64,000 nt of DNA from Roridomyces roridus (taxonomy: Eukaryota; Basidiomycota; Agaricomycetes; Agaricales; Mycenaceae): assembly GCA_029378245.1 (NCBI GenBank), contig JARKIF010000013.1, positions 1,178,001 through 1,242,000 on the forward strand, given 5' to 3'. The number at the start of each line of letters is the position of its first letter. Position 1 is the first letter of the stretch. Below are positions 42,721 through 53,224 of this stretch, piece after piece. The notes beneath the pieces are model-generated. The model had not been told where the DNA came from. It was given only the letters and a program-made list of their open reading frames with translations, and did no database searches. A program made the position numbers and the translations under genes.

Positions 42721-43912
42721 TGGCAGCAACTACCTCAGAATTCGGCGAACACGGCTACCTCGCCGTTCCCAACCCCGAGTCTGCGCCCTTCATCGATTTC
42801 TTCCGCTCCCAGCCTCCGCCTTCCGAGACCGATCTGGGACTACGACGGAAACAGTTTGAGGATGGGCTGATTGCAGCTTCCAAGAAGAACTATGGTGTTG
42901 GGTTGCCAAACGGTGTGCTGTGTTCCATTCAGTGGGTACACAAGTTGACTTGAAGGATAGAATCTGAATACACGATGAAGGACCAAGAAATTCACGTCGC
43001 CGGCCCACCCACAGCCAAGATTCGCGTTCGTACGCTCGTCCCCGCTTCATCTGAAGAAGGCAAGACGTACCCGCTCTACGTATGGTTCCACGGAGGCGGC
43101 TGAGCGGTGGGCAACGTCGACATGGACGACTACCAGCTCCGTCAGCTATGCGTCGAGTTGCAAATTTCCATTGTCAACGTCGAGTATCGGCTGGCGCCCG
43201 AGCATCCAAATCCCATTCCCCAGGACGATTGTTATCCTGGGATTAAATGGGCGGTGGAGAACCAGGCGTTGCTGTCCACCGACGTGAAGAAGGGGTTCCT
43301 CATTGGTGGGTTGTCGGCGGGCGGGCACCTCACTGCTGTCTTCGCACACCGCGCACGAGATGATCCATGGTTCGAGGGCAAGCGGATCACAGGACATATT
43401 ATGCAGGTCCCTGTGTTGTGTCATCCTGAGGCCGTTCCGGAAGAGTAAGTCCCGTCGACTGCGTTGACCTGATGACTGACGGGGATCGAAAGGTATGAAA
43501 GCTCGCTATTATCACTCAAGCAGAATGAATTCGCCCCTATCCTTCCTGCAGCAGATATGGATTGGTATTATAGTGCGTTATGTGTTCTCCCCCGCATATC
43601 AACACTGAAATCTCGATAGAGCAACTCGGCGGCTCCCCCACATCGCCGGACGTCTCGCCGCTTCTGCATCCCGTACACGCTGGCCTCCCTCCCGCCGTCC
43701 TTCAAATCTGCGGCCTCGACCCCCTGCGCGATGAAGACCTCTGGTACGGGAAGATCTTGAAGAAAAAGAGTGTGAAGGTCATGGTGCATACATACCCCGG
43801 AGTCCCTCATGCGTTCAACTACTTCCTGCCGCACATCACCGCTGCGAAGCGGTGGGAGAGGGAGTATCGGGAGGGTTTGAAGTGGATTTTGGATGGAGCA
43901 CCCGAGGTGTGA
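42721..43912 (+). pseudogene. alpha/beta-hydrolase-3 esterase, copy 3, nonsense mutation
   Basis: Same exon plan as copies 1 and 2, start MAATTSEFGEHGYLAVP. The Trp codon of the HGGGW oxyanion motif is TGA (43101-43103), so translation stops at about one third of the protein. Downstream everything remains readable: GGLSAGGHLTAV with the nucleophile Ser, GLDPLRDE, PGVPHAF with the His, and the same IDGAPEV-like ILDGAPEV end as copy 1. Copy 3 belongs to the duplicated block, and TATAAAT at 42662 is conserved with copy 1. Confidence 0.85.
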
Positions 43913-44073
43913 AGGGAGCAAATCAAACAAATGTAATTCTTGAACTGTTCTTTACATAGCATTCCTCAAGCACCTGGGTTACTACCACACCCCCCGCCGG
44001 TGCAGTTGCCGGGTGAGATTCTTCCATTGAGACCATGGGTTGGCTGGGGCATACGCCTGAGATCCAAGTGGAT

Positions 44074-44281
44074 TTAGTATTTTGCTTTTGCGGGAACATC
44101 AAGGGCGCACTTGGCAACTCGAGCAGTGGTGTCAACGCCGTTGAGGCCGTTTGGCAGAGTCTGGTCGGAATTCTTTAGCTTATCAAGGATTCCGAGCACG
44201 GAGTGGACTGACCACGGGCATAGCAGCCGCAAGAGTTACAGCCAGGGCGATAATGGAAGCAAATTTGATGTTCAACTGCAT
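44074..44281 (-). pseudogene. small secreted protein, copy A, truncated
   Basis: The signal-peptide exon (MQLNIKFASIIALAVTLAAA) and the splice sites match copy B at 25.0 kb. In exon 2 the codon after AKY is TAA (44074-44076) where copy B has TCA. The last 24 or so residues, including the CTGGGCAYN-like tail, are not made, although the downstream DNA (43985-44073) still matches copy B. A TATA box (ATATAAAG, complement of 44332-44339) sits about 52 nt before the start. A truncated secreted peptide of about 50 residues might still be made. Confidence 0.65.
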
Positions 44282-44750
44282 TGAGGCGATATTGGGACTC
44301 GGGATGTTGTAGAAAGTTCCTATCCAACCTGCTTTATATGCATTCCTCCCCGCCGCCGCCAAACCCGAACCTGATATTGAAATATTGAAAACAACTGTAA
44401 GGAGATGAAAGAAACTACTCTTGAGGTCTAGCGGATCTCAAGCTCTGGTGCAATTCATTGAAGTTTTGACTCCCACGCGTAAACGGTGGGAGTCCCACGC
44501 GTATACGCCATTGATACCTCCGCCCTCCGCGATGCCGAGTCGGATTTGAGTCGGATGCCCGTTCGTCCTCCTTTGCGTATGGTCTCCTCCGTATTTTATC
44601 GGGGTCGACGCCACCAAGATGAAATCTCCGGGTAGCAGATCAAACGGTTTATACTTAGCAGCATTTTCGCAGCACAATCTTGAATCTGTGGCTCTAAATT
44701 TGCCTTGAGGGAATCCAAAATAGCTTAGTATTGTCGCAGGAAATAGACGA

Positions 44751-44815
44751 GTCCCGTACTGCCGCAGTCCCGTACTGCCGCAGTCCCGTACTGCCGCAGT
44801 CCCGTACTCCCGCTG
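44751..44815. repeat. 16-bp tandem repeat, about four units
   Basis: GTCCCGTACTGCCGCA repeats at 44751, 44767 and 44783, and as a diverged fourth unit at 44799. It lies in the stretch deleted from the other duplicate. Confidence 0.8.
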
Positions 44816-45253
44816 CCAGGTACTTTGCCGCCGACAATTGCAGCATTCAAGTCACTTCAATGTGATGTTTTCAATTCCGGGTGAACAACACTTTGCGGAA
44901 TTGGTCGACAGGCCAAGTAAATTTACTCAAGAGAAAGCTCCATATTATAGGTCGAACCGTGCCCCATCATGAAGTTTGACATTCGATGTCGCAAAGGAGA
45001 GTGAAGGAAGTATCGCAGTTGAATAAAATCAAGTACAAAAAGAACAAAGAGTAGGCAGAACGATCCGAGGTGGCGCAGGTAGTGGAGGGAAGTAGGGCAT
45101 GAAGCATAGGTGGCACCGTGGCACACATAGGTAGACGGGTAGAGGGAGTCGGACGCCCACAATGGAGGAGAAGGAGGGGACTGATACAACAAGTTAAATC
45201 AAAGTAGAAGTCAAGTGAAAAGAGGAGAACGAAGAAAGGAGAAGGAAAGAAAA

Positions 45254-46132
45254 TCAAATCGCGGCCGCACAGGACTGCCCATCATCCTCGCCCCAGCCCC
45301 AATAGTGCGCCGACAACGCACGCAGCTTGGCCTGCTCCTCCTTGGTCCAGTCGCCCGGAGGGAGCCCATCCCAACTGTCGTATTCGTACCCATCCGCGAT
45401 GCTGGAAAACTGGTTGTGGGTGTGGTTGTGGGAGGAGGGGACAGCGGTTGTGAAGCCAGAGAACGAGCGAGAGCGGCGCACGCGGTTCTTGCGCTCCATG
45501 GGTGACTCGGACTCGTCGACACCGGTTGTGGTGGGTGGTGCGATGTTGATAATGGGGCCAAGGGCAGGCGCAGCTGCCTTGCCAACGGTGTCCGCGCGCA
45601 CCCGTGAGCGGAGGGAGAACTTGGTGGAGAGCTTCAACTCAGGCTCGGTGGGAGCTGGGATGGATTTCAAGCTTGGTTGCTTGCGGTGGAAGATACCAGA
45701 CATGCTGCCGCGGAAGCGGGTCCATGTGCTGTTACAGCGAAGACGCCCTGTGCCCTCGAGGACGGGTGGCACGTTCTCGGAGTCGTCAAAGATGACGTGA
45801 GAAGTGGCATCAAGCGGGGTGGTGCGTGTGCTGCGGATAGATGCCGCCTTCTTCTTACGCGCAAGAGGCACGGCTTGAAGGAAGGGGACAGTGGGGTAGG
45901 GCGACAAGTCGTATGAGGCAAAGTTGGAAGGGAAGGTGAGCGTCTCGACGACGTCCAGCTCGGAGACTGCCATGGAGGTAGGACGTGAGCGGACATAGAC
46001 TCCGCGCACGGAGCTGGTAGGAGAGAGAGGACAGTTAACTTCAAAGTACTCGGGGTTGTCGAATTGGAAGGTGATTGGGCTGAAGAATTCAGAGGCGTTT
46101 GGTGAGATGGGGTCGGTGGACATGTCGGACAT
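45254..46132 (-). CDS. hypothetical 292-residue protein, full-length copy
   Basis: A single-exon frame with start MSDMSTDPISPN. The protein is Ser/Pro/Thr-rich and probably disordered for most of its length, with a Lys/Arg patch (LARKKKAASIRSTR), a second basic Ser-rich patch (RKNRVRRSRSFSGF), and a C-terminal acidic-aromatic part (YEYDSWDGLPPGDWTKEEQA). I recognise no domain. Basic Ser-rich motifs of the RRSRSF type are often kinase targets, so a regulatory role is possible but not shown. The other copy (25.6 kb) has lost its 3' half. The gene is divergent from the OXLD1-like gene, with about 550 bp between the starts. Confidence 0.6.
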   Translation of the reverse strand: MSDMSTDPISPNASEFFSPITFQFDNPEYFEVNCPLSPTSSVRGVYVRSRPTSMAVSELDVVETLTFPSNFASYDLSPYPTVPFLQAVPLARKKKAASIRSTRTTPLDATSHVIFDDSENVPPVLEGTGRLRCNSTWTRFRGSMSGIFHRKQPSLKSIPAPTEPELKLSTKFSLRSRVRADTVGKAAAPALGPIINIAPPTTTGVDESESPMERKNRVRRSRSFSGFTTAVPSSHNHTHNQFSSIADGYEYDSWDGLPPGDWTKEEQAKLRALSAHYWGWGEDDGQSCAAAI

Positions 46133-46680
46133 TCAGAGCTGGGGCAGACTCGTAGATGAAAGAGAGCTGTGGACGCTCACCGCTGCTATATACTCTCCGG
46201 AAACAATGGGCCATTTCGGGTAGCTTGTATACCCAATGGGATTGCGCCACTCGTTTGTGCGCAGACGAACAACGCAGGCCGGGAGCTATTGGTCGAGTGG
46301 CACGCTTCAGGGTCCTCCCTCGTCGACTCGTTGATAGCCACAATGACGATGTGCACGCAGGAGTCGCTGGACAGTGGTGAGAAATGCTAGGCATGCTTGG
46401 TTCCAGGTCGATGCGGCGAGCGTGCACAATGAGTCTTGGATGACGCAGAGATTGAAGCCTTGCGCTTGGCCCTGACACCACCGCATTCCAGATTCCAGAA
46501 TTCCAGGTCGTCCAAAAAGCTCCAAAAGGTTTCACGACAGCAGATCGCCAGATCGCCAAGCTTGAAGTGCGTCGTCGGGTCAAGCAGAGAGGCGGAGCTG
46601 GCCACGTGGCCCGCCATCACGGTGCTGACATCATCCTCGCTCCTCCCGACATGCTTCATCTTCCCTAGGCCTGCCTCGTC

Positions 46681-47286
46681 ATGCTCGCCCGACCTCTTTC
46701 CTTTCGAATCCGCACACCCGCTGCCATACGCCACTCCTCCTCCGCCATCGAGCGACTCAAAAACTGGGACCGTGGCGGACAGAATCTTTCTCAGCGCTAC
46801 CGCCGCCTCGAGCAGTCGCTACGCGGCAAGGAGGCGCTTCAACGTGATAAACGCGAGCTGGAGGTCAGCATTAGCGACAGCAGCGCCCCAACGACGTCGG
46901 CGGCACGTGAGGGAGGCTACTACTTTCGTGGTATCGAGGTACCGCAGAGGCCAAGGGCGCCTGAATCTGACGGTGTGTCCACTTGAACTGCTCCTTGAAC
47001 TTGAGAACTCAACTCTAGAGTAGAATGCTGCATGTCAGGCTGTGCAGTGTGCGTTTATGACCTTTACGAAGAGTCTCTCACAGCGTATCGGACAGCCGCT
47101 GACGCGTTCCGCTCAAAGCTCGTCGTTGCGGGCGTTCCCTCGGCAGAGTGGCCTGACGGCTTCCGGTCCTCGACAGATGTAGGCATATCTGTGCCTTTGC
47201 ACACGAGGGGCGCGACGCTGAGCGCGTTCGAGGCATTGGAAAAGGCGTTGGAGGAGAAAAAGCGGGCATCGAGACCCTCCGAGTAA
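46681..47286 (+). CDS. OXLD1-like (oxidoreductase-like domain) protein, copy A
   Basis: Two exons, the first ending at 46972 and the second starting at about 47024. It has the same length and layout as copy B: an Arg-rich presequence (MLARPLSFRIRTPAAIRHSS), a charged helix, and the CCMSGCAVCVYDLYEESL core spanning the splice site. Differences from copy B are scattered substitutions, mostly conservative, with no frame damage, which suggests that both copies have stayed under selection while their neighbours decayed. Confidence 0.85.
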
Positions 47287-47959
47287 ATCATGTCGTGCAC
47301 TCTATCCCGCGAGTCTCTCATCGCCTCCGTCGTTGCAGGCAAGGTCGGACCGGGAAACTCGAGGATCTTTATGAAGGTCTTCGGTGGCTCGCTTTTAGCC
47401 CGCGGTGAGGGTTTTCGATTGTAAAATTCTACCTTCACCGTGTGTCCTCGTACCGTTCAATACCATCGTCTTTGCGCTTCACCCAGTGTGGTCAGCTTCT
47501 CCGAGTCGTCGATGAATTACCGGCCCAAAAGCTCCTATCCCGTCGATGACTTGCTTGTTTGTGTCCTCTACTGTGGACCGCGACGCAAGGCCTCATGGCC
47601 CGCAGTAGTTCCGACTTACTATTCGATTGCGTACATTGACAAATCGGAACAAGAACACTGTGCCCTGGCTTCCTCTTTATCCTCCCTCATCTGCGTATCG
47701 GCTTGGTGGTCGTTTTCACCCGACGAAACGCCTCGACAGGATGTCAAGTGATACTCTCAGGATCATAGGTCCGCAGATTCCATCGCTACATACTCACGAC
47801 CTCTGCTAACGAGCACACAGAAGTGTCGCTCGATCCAAGAATACAAAGAGCCGTGACGTGTCAGCTTTCCACCCGGGAGAGCACCGTCGAGGCCGTATTG
47901 CGGAGTGGATCGCGACGATGCATGCTTAACCCGCAGCTCACGTAAGTCCGCCTGGGTTC

Positions 47960-50900
47960 AGATGGTCTTTCGCATTCAAACCATAGCAACGATAGAGTTC
48001 ATCCGGGCGCGATCCTGACTGTGCAGTGCACCCACCACAAACCGACATCGAATCTCACAACGCCGTCGATTGCAGTCAGAGAGTTCGCGTACCAGGATAT
48101 CGTCCGAGATATCTGTGTCGACGGTACGTGCCGATGGACTCTTCGTCTTCGCTGTTTATACGAGCAGCAGGAACTTCGATTGCCGGGGACTCGGACCTCG
48201 CCATGCACATCGATATCGGCGACGTTCGTCCCAAGTCCGATTGCTTGTCCGAGGCTAATTTCTTCCAACAGGCGCCGGAGACACTCAGCTTTATTTTCAA
48301 GATCCTGAAAGTCCATGAAAGGTGCGTATCATAGTGGTGTTGCCTGGCCCCAATGACAGTTGAAATAGGCCCGTGGTGCAGATATCCAGCGAGTCTATCT
48401 CAGTCTTTCAATGTCCTCCGTGACTGATGTCAAATCGCAGTGGCCCGTGTGAACGAGGCCTTGCGTGGTCGTGGGTTTCATTATTTGAGCGTTCAGCGAG
48501 TCGATGGATCGTCCGAGTTTGAGCGTCGACTCGCGAGTACGCCGTATCCGCAGACAATACCATTCACGTTGTGAGGCTCCTCTCGCCCTGTCCATCCGTT
48601 TTTCAACTGATCTGGCTGAACAGCTCCTTGAGCCCCGACATGCCTGATCTTCGGCTTTGTCTGCTCCGGAGGCCGTACTACATCTGGCCCCTCAAGTCTA
48701 TGGTCAAGTCCTCGTCGTTGACGTGGGCGGAGGCTCTCAAGCTTGTTTCGGCCGCTCCTCTGGAAGGAGTGGGTGAGAATCCATGCAATCTTATTCACCG
48801 CCCTGATACTGACCCTTTCTAGAACACACATTCCCCGACGTCCCCGAAATCTCCATTCATTTGGTACGACGGAAGCTCGAACAGGTCTTGGAGCAGGGCA
48901 AGGAGGCGATCTCGCGACGAACACGTCTGCTTGACCGCCTGGGGCCTTATCGAGCTTTGTTTGAAAATATAGCGCGAGTGGCGGGCTCTGCTGCCGAGGT
49001 GGGCAGGCGAATCTTTTCTCAATGGTAGCACTGACGCTGTATTTAGTACCATCCAATCGCCAAGAGTATCTGGGAAGGATTGAAAGAGATTTATTCGGTG
49101 CGTTTCTGGGTACTCCTACATGCTGTCGACTCCAACTGATCTCAACCAGACTCTCAGCGAGTTGGAGGAGTGGGATGAGAAACTACTCGAAGTCCTCGAA
49201 GACATGACTCGATTCCTCCGATACGTCAACGAATTCAAATGCTTTACCAATTTCCAGAACTATGAGAACAATATCAAAACACTCGAACCCGAGATCATTC
49301 GTGTAGGAAATTTGCTTTCTAAATATTACAAGCATGGTCGGTTGGATTTGTAACGATTGATGAACGCGCTCCGTTTTGATTCAACTTCTAGGGATCTCGT
49401 TCCAAATGGAAATGGCGGAGTACAAGCAGATTCGACGACGGTTTCAGCGCTGGACTGCTGAGTTTCAGGAACGGGTCATGTTGGAGACCCTCAAATTGAC
49501 GCAGACTTTGCCAGATATGATGAAGACCCAGAATGCTTTCTGTGAGTCTTCCAAGTCCTTCGTCAATGTATATACACTGACGACCGCAGTTCACAAGGAG
49601 CGCAATGACATATTGAACGGTTTACGTCCACAAGGCACCGATCGGCAGAGGCCTCTTCCTGGATGTCTCAAAGGCACTCGAGAAGACGTCTTGGAAAAAC
49701 TACATTCCTTCCTCGCTAAGGAGGACGCGCCAAACATCATATGGGTCAAAGGCTTCCCGGGATCTGGCAAATCCTGCATCTCGCGAACGCTCGTCGAGCA
49801 TTTGACGGGTACTCCCACCTTTGGCTCCAGCTTCTTCTTCGAGCGCGGCGGCGGAGTATTCGCTTCGCCCTCTGCCATGGTCCGGACACTTGCCGCAGAT
49901 CTGGTCCGTCGGCACGAATTCAAAGAGGCCGTTACGGAGATCGTGCAGACACGCGGCATGGACTACAACACGACGGCAGTCGTAGAGCAATTCCGTCAGC
50001 TTGTCCAAGAACCCTTGAGGGCATCCCTTGCGCAGGAGAGCGCCCTAGTCGTGGTTCTGGATGCGCTCGATGAATGCGGCGGCCTCGACAAGCGTTGCGT
50101 TCAAGACCGAGACGATGTGCTCGAGGTCATCAAGCTATGGGCTACGCTGGAACCGACGCGGAGGCTCGTGGTGACCAGCCGAGACGAGGCTTCTATCGCC
50201 GCGGTTCTGGGTCCCATTAGTGAATCGTTGGAATTGCGGTTGAGCAGCCAGGAGGTCACGCGGGATATCGAGGCGTTTTTGAAGAGGGAGTTCCAGCGAA
50301 TAGCCCACTCGTATTGCATACCCACCCCTTGGCCAACGGAGGAGGAGATTGCTTCTCTCGCAAAGAAGGCACACGGACTCTTCGTATGGGCAGCTACGCT
50401 CGTTAAATTCATCGATCAGCCGGGGCCTCAGGACGCTTTGGAGCAGATTCTCTCTGGCGACACGATGGTACATGGCGACATAACCAAGTTGTACCGAGCC
50501 ATCCTCAAGATTTCGTTTTACCCAGATGGCGACAAGCGTCGTTTATCCAAGAAATTTATGGCCGAGTTCCACACGTTCATCGGGGCCATCGTGACTGCGA
50601 TACGTCCGTTGGAAAGGGCTAGTCCGTTGTTCGAAATTCTTGGCGTGGACGCGCAGCAGTCGAATTTCATCTGCTCGCGGCTGCGGTCGGTTCTCACCGA
50701 AGACAAATACCACGAGTTGCGTTTCGACCATCAGTCGTTCAACGAGTTCTTGGTCGAGTCGGACGATTGCCAGAGCTGCTTTCGGATCAATCCATCCAAC
50801 AGTCGGAGGGAGATAGCTCGCGCGCTCTTTACCACGCTCCAAGGCCTCGAATTCGATCCCTACAAGTTCCCGAGTTCCTACAAGTCAAATCCCAAGGTAG

Positions 50901-52544
50901 AACGCATCCGCAGCAAGTACATCTCACCTCGGCTCCGTTACGCTTCACAATTCTGGGCGGATAGTCTCTCTGAAGACCTCTCAGGAGACGCACAGATTCT
51001 AGCGTCTTTGAAAACCTTTTTTGAAACCAAATTCCTGTTTTGGTTGGAGGTACTCAGTTTGACGGATCAGATGTCTGGCGCGCTCGACCAGCTACGTCGC
51101 GCTGCCAAATGGCTGGGCGTGAGTGGTCCTTTTGTGTGTTCAAGTTGAAAACTAATTTTGTCCCGAGGCTTGCGAATTGCAGGCACTAGTGAAAGACGCT
51201 ATAGTCTTTGTCGAATCATTCCAGGAGTGTATGGGCAAGAGTGCGCCCCACATCTACCTATCAGCCATGACGTTTGTCCCAGAAAACTCCAAGATCCGTC
51301 AACTCTACTCCCCATTGATTAATCCTTGCGCCACCGTAATCCTACAAGGCGCCGATGAGTTCCGTGAAGGCCGGGCGGAAATTCCAGCAACCAACGTCCA
51401 CATTCCGGACGTGGAAGACCTGATGTATTCCCAAGCCTTCGAGGGGCATGCTGGGCGCATTCTCTGCGTGGAGTTTGTGCACGGCGAATACGTCGCTTCC
51501 GCTGGTTCTGACGGGTCGATTCGATTCTGGGACCCACTCTCCGGCGTCCCGGTGTTGAAACCTTTCGAGACCCACGCTGGCCCAGTTACGTGCCTCGCTT
51601 ACGCCCGCGATGCAAACCTTTTGGTGGCCGGCTCCCGTGATACCAGGGCGTCGGTTTGGGATCTGGACAAGCTCGAGCTGGTTGCCGAGTTGAGGCACGA
51701 GAGCCCAGTCACTCGCGTTGCGATATTGCCGTCCGGTGCCGTGGTCGCGACGCTCTGCAAAGACAATATCGTGCGCTTTTGGCATGTCGCGACGCAGAAA
51801 AAGTGCAGAGAGTCGTTCCGAGGGCATAGCGGTTGTGTCACCGGCATAGCTTTCCTCTCGGAGGACATTCTCCTCTCCAGTTCCGAAGATCGCACCATTT
51901 ATTCGCATTGGGTTTCTCTCGATAACAGCGAAGTATTCCTCACATGCAAGTTCGCCATCTATTCCTTTGCACTCGACACATCAGCCGGCGTTCTTGCAGC
52001 CGCGTGTTACAGCTGCATCGCCATCTGGAACCTATCGCCTGAAGACACCCCACTCGAGACGTCGGTTCACTATCTGGCGCAAGGTTCTCATGAACTAGAT
52101 TTGGTCGCCATTCATGGAACTCTTCTCGCCACTGCCAATGGGAGAAATAAAATCCAAGTCTGGGATCTGTCGTCTCGACAGCGCATATTCGCGTCCTTGG
52201 AGGGACACAGGGACATGGTCACCAGCTTGGCGTTCTCTCCTGACGGTCGACGGCTGATTTCGGGCTCGATGGATAAGACGGCGAGGGTTTGGGACATGGG
52301 AGATGGAATAGGTGGAGGTTTCATGGAGGGCTCCAGAATGGGATCGGAATCGGGTTGGATTGAGGGGCCGGGGAGAGAGTTAATTATTTGGGTGCCGAAG
52401 GCGTGTCGCAAGAGGTTGTGTTGGGGCAGGACACTTGCGGTGATTGACGGGAAACCGATGGTGCGGCTGTCTGTGGATCTGTCACTGATGGGAGAGAGGT
52501 GGTACAAGGGAGCCGTAGTGAACACGGAAGTTGGGGTGGAATAG
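47960..52544 (+). CDS. NACHT-WD40 NLR-like STAND NTPase
   Basis: A large multi-exon gene. Exons before 49376 are short and I could not settle the start (probably between 47960 and 48070). They encode a soluble N-terminal region, then a helical segment (EQVLEQGKEAISRRTRLLDR, TLSELEEWDEKLLEVLED). The NACHT domain is in 49392-51129: P-loop GFPGSGKS, Walker B LVVVLDALDECGG, and sensor-like RRLVVTSRDE. After one intron (acceptor just before 51183) follow at least six WD40 repeats (AFEGHAGRILCVEF, SDGSIRFWD, SFRGHSGCVTGIAF, SLEGHRDMVTSLAF, DKTARVWD), ending at a stop at 52544. Such proteins act as intracellular sensors in fungal non-self recognition. The N-terminal effector type is unclear. The duplicated block ends just upstream of it. 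Confidence 0.85.
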
Positions 52545-52591
52545 ATTCAATCGAGATGGCGTGTTTACTGTCGAAAAAGGATGGAAAAAAG

Positions 52592-52674
52592 TGCCCACTA
52601 GCCGATTCGAACGACTGATCTTATCATCACGATGCACATACGAGTGATACGCTTTACCCCTAAGCCAAGCGGGC
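52592..52674 (-). tRNA. tRNA-Thr(CGT) with 11-nt intron
   Basis: On the minus strand the acceptor GCCCGCT pairs with AGTGGGC (one G-U pair), followed by a D-arm GCTT/AAGC, an anticodon stem TATCA/TGATA with loop CTCGTAA, variable loop AGATC, and a T-arm AGTCG/CGGCT with loop TTCGAAT. The mature RNA is 72 nt. An 11-nt intron (TGTGCATCGTG) interrupts the loop after position 37, the canonical place. The A box TGGCTTAGGGG and B box GTTCGAATC are intact, and a six-T terminator follows directly (52585-52590 as A on the plus strand). Confidence 0.93.
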
Positions 52675-53224
52675 ACTGTGACGGACACATCCATGTAATT
52701 TGTCGATATACCCAATCGCTCTCGCCTCTGTATTCTCGTTGTGCGTGAACTTCAAGTTCACGGTGAAGGAGCGGCAGATTCGCAAAGTTGCTACTTACTC
52801 ACCGAATTCATCGAGGCTACAAATCATCACAAGCGCATCATCACTCCGAGCCTCCGACGGCGGCAGCGACTTGATTTGAACCAGTTGCTCGGAGTTCCTC
52901 GGCCGAAACGTAGTGTCATAGTCCAAAAAAAAAAGAGGGCCATCCGATCACTGTCCGTGTCAATGCTCTGTGTGCCACCCGATCTTGGTTTCCAAATTGT
53001 GCGGCAGTTGAAGGAAACACGAATCTGCCTGGCCAGCTCCGTTTGACATTGGTGAGATCGTCAGTATCAATGCCACGCGGAGCCATCAACGCCACAAGGC
53101 AGGCTGTCGCCACGTCCCACGGCGCCCTCATGACGAGTACCACTTCGGATTCACACGTCGTGCATGCCGGTGCTTTGTCCTCCTCCTTCTTCCTCCTCTC
53201 CTCGACGACGTTTATGACCCCGCC

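Noticed and set aside
44751..44815. Short regular repeats as a CRISPR-like array
   Set aside because: Units are contiguous 16-mers without spacers, in a eukaryotic genome; a simple tandem repeat explains it.
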